A stretch of DNA of 64,000 bases from Allopusillimonas lactea (GTDB lineage: Bacteria > Pseudomonadota > Gammaproteobacteria > Burkholderiales > Burkholderiaceae_B), in contig NZ_JAJJOZ010000005.1 in the NCBI RefSeq assembly GCF_021653995.1, forward strand, positions 186,001 through 250,000, written 5' to 3'. The notes beneath the pieces are model-generated. The model was not told the origin of the DNA and ran no database searches. It saw only the letters and a program-made list of their open reading frames with translations. Both the position numbers and the translations under genes were made by a program. This document shows, in pieces, positions 62,170 to 64,000 of the stretch (positions are counted from its first letter, which is position 1; every line of letters starts with the position of its first letter).

Positions 62170-62779
62170 GATGACGCCCAAGCTGATATTCGAGGTGTGC
62201 GCGCACTTCGGGCCATTCGCCGGCCAACAGGCTATACATCACAGTATCGCGCACCGTGCCGTCGCGGCGTAGTGCATGATGGCGGATCACGCCGTCGCGC
62301 CGGGCGCCCAGGCGTTCGATGGCGCGCTGCGAGGCGTGGTTGAAGTTGTCGGTGCGCCACCCGACCACCTCCGCGCCCAATGTGTCAAAGGCATGTTGCA
62401 GCAGCAACAGCTTGCACGTGGTGTTGACATGGGTGCGTTGCCAGTGGCGGGCATACCAGGTGTAGCCGATCTCCAGGCGAGCGATCGAGGCCACGATGTC
62501 GTGGTAGCGGGTGGTGCCAATGATGGCGCCGCTGTCCTCGTCCATAACCGCGAATGGGAGCATGGTGCCGGTTGCCTGGCCTTGCAGGGCCTGCTCGATG
62601 TATGCCGCGGCGTCGCCCGGGGCCGGCACGGACGTGACGCGCAGCGTCCAGAGCTGGCCGTCGGCGGCGGCCGCTTCCAGCGCTGGCGCATGCTCGCGGG
62701 CAAGCGGAAGAAGGCGTACGCCATCGCGTGCCAGGGTGACTGGAGCCGGGGCGTGGTGAAACTGCCTGACGGTTTGCAT
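62159..62779 (-). CDS. GNAT-family N-acetyltransferase, RimJ/RimL-like
   Basis: A 206-residue acetyltransferase of the RimJ/RimL subgroup. Visible features are the acetyl-CoA strand-loop region (IARLEIGYTWYARHWQRTHVNTTCKLLLLQHAF) and the closing strand with NHASQRAIERLGARRDGVIRHHALRRDG. The substrate may be a protein N-terminus or a small amine. It lies between moxR (14 bp) and the VWA gene (overlapping 11 bp), so it is cotranscribed, though a functional link to the MoxR-VWA pair is not known. Confidence 0.9.
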   Translation of the reverse strand: MQTVRQFHHAPAPVTLARDGVRLLPLAREHAPALEAAAADGQLWTLRVTSVPAPGDAAAYIEQALQGQATGTMLPFAVMDEDSGAIIGTTRYHDIVASIARLEIGYTWYARHWQRTHVNTTCKLLLLQHAFDTLGAEVVGWRTDNFNHASQRAIERLGARRDGVIRHHALRRDGTVRDTVMYSLLAGEWPEVRAHLEYQLGRHHAA

Positions 62780-62792
62780 CGCGTACCCTCAG

Positions 62793-63686
62793 TTAGCGCC
62801 GGCCGGCGCGCGTCATGGCTGCCAGGCGCTGCAGCAGGGTGATGTCCTGCTCGTTCTTGAGCAGCGCGCCAGCCATCACCGGAACATCGCCGTTGGTGCT
62901 GGCGATCGCGTCGGCGCTGATCGACTCACCCATCAACAGGCGCAGCCAGTCAAGGAATTCAGAGGTGGAGGGCTTCTTTTTCAGGCCGGGCGCATCGCGC
63001 AGGGCGAAGAAGGTGTCCATGGCGGCGCGCAGTACGTCTTCGCGGATGCCAGGGTAATGCACAGCCACGATATCGCGCATGGTGTCGCGGTCGGGGAAGT
63101 CGATGTAATGAAAAAAACAGCGGCGCAAGAATGCGTCGGGCAAGTCTTTTTCGTTGTTGGAGGTGATGATGATCAGCGGCCGATGGCGCGCGGCGATGGT
63201 TTGGCGGGTTTCGTATACATGGAATTCCATGCGGTCGAGTTCACGCAGCAGATCGTTGGGGAACTCGATATCAGCCTTGTCGACTTCGTCAATCAGCACA
63301 ACGGACGGCGCGTTCGATTCAAATGCCTGCCACAGCACACCTTTAACGATGTAGTTGCCGATGTCGCGCACCTTTTCATCACCGAGCTGCGAATCGCGCA
63401 ACCGTGAGACGGCGTCGTACTCGTACAGGCCCTGGTGCGCCTTCGTGGTTGACTTGATATGCCATTGCAGCAGCGGCCTGCCCAGGGATGCCGCTACTTC
63501 TTCAGCGAGCATCGTCTTGCCGGTGCCTGGTTCGCCTTTGATCAGCAGCGGGCGCTGTAGCGCGAGCGCCGCATTGACGGCCATCTTCAGGCCCTCGGTG
63601 GCGACATAGCGTTCGGTGCCGGTAAAGCGTTCGTTGCGGTGGTGATTGTCCTGGTTGCTAGGGTTGTTTGCGGAGGCTGCTGACAT
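62793..63686 (-). CDS. MoxR-family AAA+ ATPase
   Basis: A 297-residue AAA+ chaperone. It has Walker A in KGEPGTGKTMLAEEVA near residue 52, Walker B in VVLIDEVDKADIEFPNDLL near 128 and sensor 1 with IITSNNEKDLPDAFLRRCFF near 175. MoxR proteins pair with VWA proteins to mature metalloenzymes or membrane complexes. It is the first gene of moxR-GNAT-VWA. The divergent c-type cytochrome gene lies 165 bp away. Confidence 0.94.
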   Translation of the reverse strand: MSAASANNPSNQDNHHRNERFTGTERYVATEGLKMAVNAALALQRPLLIKGEPGTGKTMLAEEVAASLGRPLLQWHIKSTTKAHQGLYEYDAVSRLRDSQLGDEKVRDIGNYIVKGVLWQAFESNAPSVVLIDEVDKADIEFPNDLLRELDRMEFHVYETRQTIAARHRPLIIITSNNEKDLPDAFLRRCFFHYIDFPDRDTMRDIVAVHYPGIREDVLRAAMDTFFALRDAPGLKKKPSTSEFLDWLRLLMGESISADAIASTNGDVPVMAGALLKNEQDITLLQRLAAMTRAGRR

Positions 63687-63800
63687 GATGATGGGTTCCG
63701 TAGGATATGCTGCGGGATTCGTTGCGCGTTGCTTCTAGGCAAAGACCATAATGGGATACGTGGGTCAAGTATCGTACAATCGGCATTTTTAGGCGGTCTA

Positions 63801-63814
63801 TTGACATAGATCAA
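63801..63814. promoter_or_regulatory. FNR/ANR-like site upstream of the cytochrome gene
   Basis: TTGAC-ATAG-ATCAA matches TTGAT-NNNN-ATCAA at nine of ten fixed positions. It lies 37 bases before the cytochrome ATG. The first six bases also read as a -35 hexamer, so the match could be part of a promoter. A second FNR-like site precedes ttrB. Confidence 0.55.
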
Positions 63815-63851
63815 TTTACTTCAATCTAATCTACACGCAAAACAATAGCTC

Positions 63852-64000
63852 ATGAAGTCGCCTTATTCCCTGAAGCGCACCTTGCCTGCGCTGGCCGTGA
63901 TGGCCTCCTGTGTAATCTTTGGGTCTGCCCATGCTGCCGATGCGGCGCCCAAGGGCGACGCCGAAGCTGCGAAGTCCAAAATCTCCATGTGCATTGGCTG
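63852..64000 (+). CDS. c-type cytochrome, 3'-truncated by the window edge
   Basis: Only the first 49 codons are visible. A signal peptide (SLKRTLPALAVMASCVIFGSAHA) is followed by a charged Ala/Lys-rich linker and then MCIGC at the edge, evidently the start of a CxxCH haem site. This fits a small periplasmic class I cytochrome of the c4 or c5 kind, which carries electrons to oxidases. The subtype cannot be told from this fragment. An FNR-like site upstream suggests oxygen-dependent expression. Confidence 0.8.
   Translation, partial: MKSPYSLKRTLPALAVMASCVIFGSAHAADAAPKGDAEAAKSKISMCIG

Noticed and set aside
1..64000. CRISPR arrays, insertion sequences, prophage
   Set aside because: No evenly spaced identical repeats of 25-40 bases, no transposase or integrase frames and no phage structural genes. 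The 19-bp and 17-bp arrays are too short in unit and lack spacers of CRISPR type.

Overview
The window reads as chromosome of a GC-rich betaproteobacterium, most likely Alcaligenaceae (relatives of Bordetella, Achromobacter, Pusillimonas). The grounds are the Bug-type tripartite-tricarboxylate binding protein, the divergent bamE/fur pair next to recN, the nadK | hrcA-hemH-grpE-dnaK-dnaJ layout and the protein sequences themselves. This assignment is an inference from gene content and was not tested by a search. Coding density is high. I see no rRNA operon, CRISPR array, intact insertion sequence or prophage.

Layout. 1-1315: end of an ECF sigma factor and its membrane anti-sigma factor. 1338-6150: an M20 amidohydrolase and a Bug solute-binding protein divergent from a LysR regulator, then a CorA-type transporter. 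6209-14489: an acetate module made of a CrbS-like sensor kinase with an SLC5 transporter domain, a CrbR-like response regulator, acs, actP and a DUF485 protein. 14852-16093: a rhodanese/DUF2892 sulfurtransferase and an ArsR regulator, with short direct repeats on both sides of the sulfurtransferase gene. 16279-17139: psd. 17203-23620: an acetone carboxylase operon (acxA-acxB-acxC) with a sigma-54 promoter and, as last gene, a short sigma-54 activator. 24000-28475: an ABC exporter, then an apparent operon of a zinc-free ribosomal protein L36 paralogue, a flavin monooxygenase with a cysteine-rich tail and an ACR3/BASS-type transporter, behind a Zur-like palindrome.

28683-45135 lies between two tRNA-Gly(GCC) genes in the same orientation. 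It holds a DUF4198 secreted protein behind a near-perfect Fur box, phaC-phaB, a VOC protein, a ttrBCA-type molybdoenzyme operon with an FNR-like site, a SoxH-like metallo-beta-lactamase-fold protein, and a siderophore-type cassette (AraC regulator, TonB receptor, MFS transporter). 45446-57773 is conserved housekeeping: murB, dapB, bamE, fur, recN, nadK, hrcA, hemH, grpE, dnaK, dnaJ, with two sigma-32 promoters. 57962-63686 holds a two-domain M16 peptidase and a MoxR/GNAT/VWA operon. The window ends inside a c-type cytochrome gene.

How the genes fit together. Acetone carboxylation gives acetoacetate, Acs and ActP bring acetate to acetyl-CoA, and PhaB and PhaC can store the surplus as polyhydroxyalkanoate, so C2 and C3 use is a metabolic theme. 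Metal control is a second theme: Fur is encoded here and has a clear target, and a Zur-like site precedes the L36 operon. The least explained parts are the L36/monooxygenase/transporter operon and the 19-bp and 17-bp repeats around the sulfurtransferase gene.
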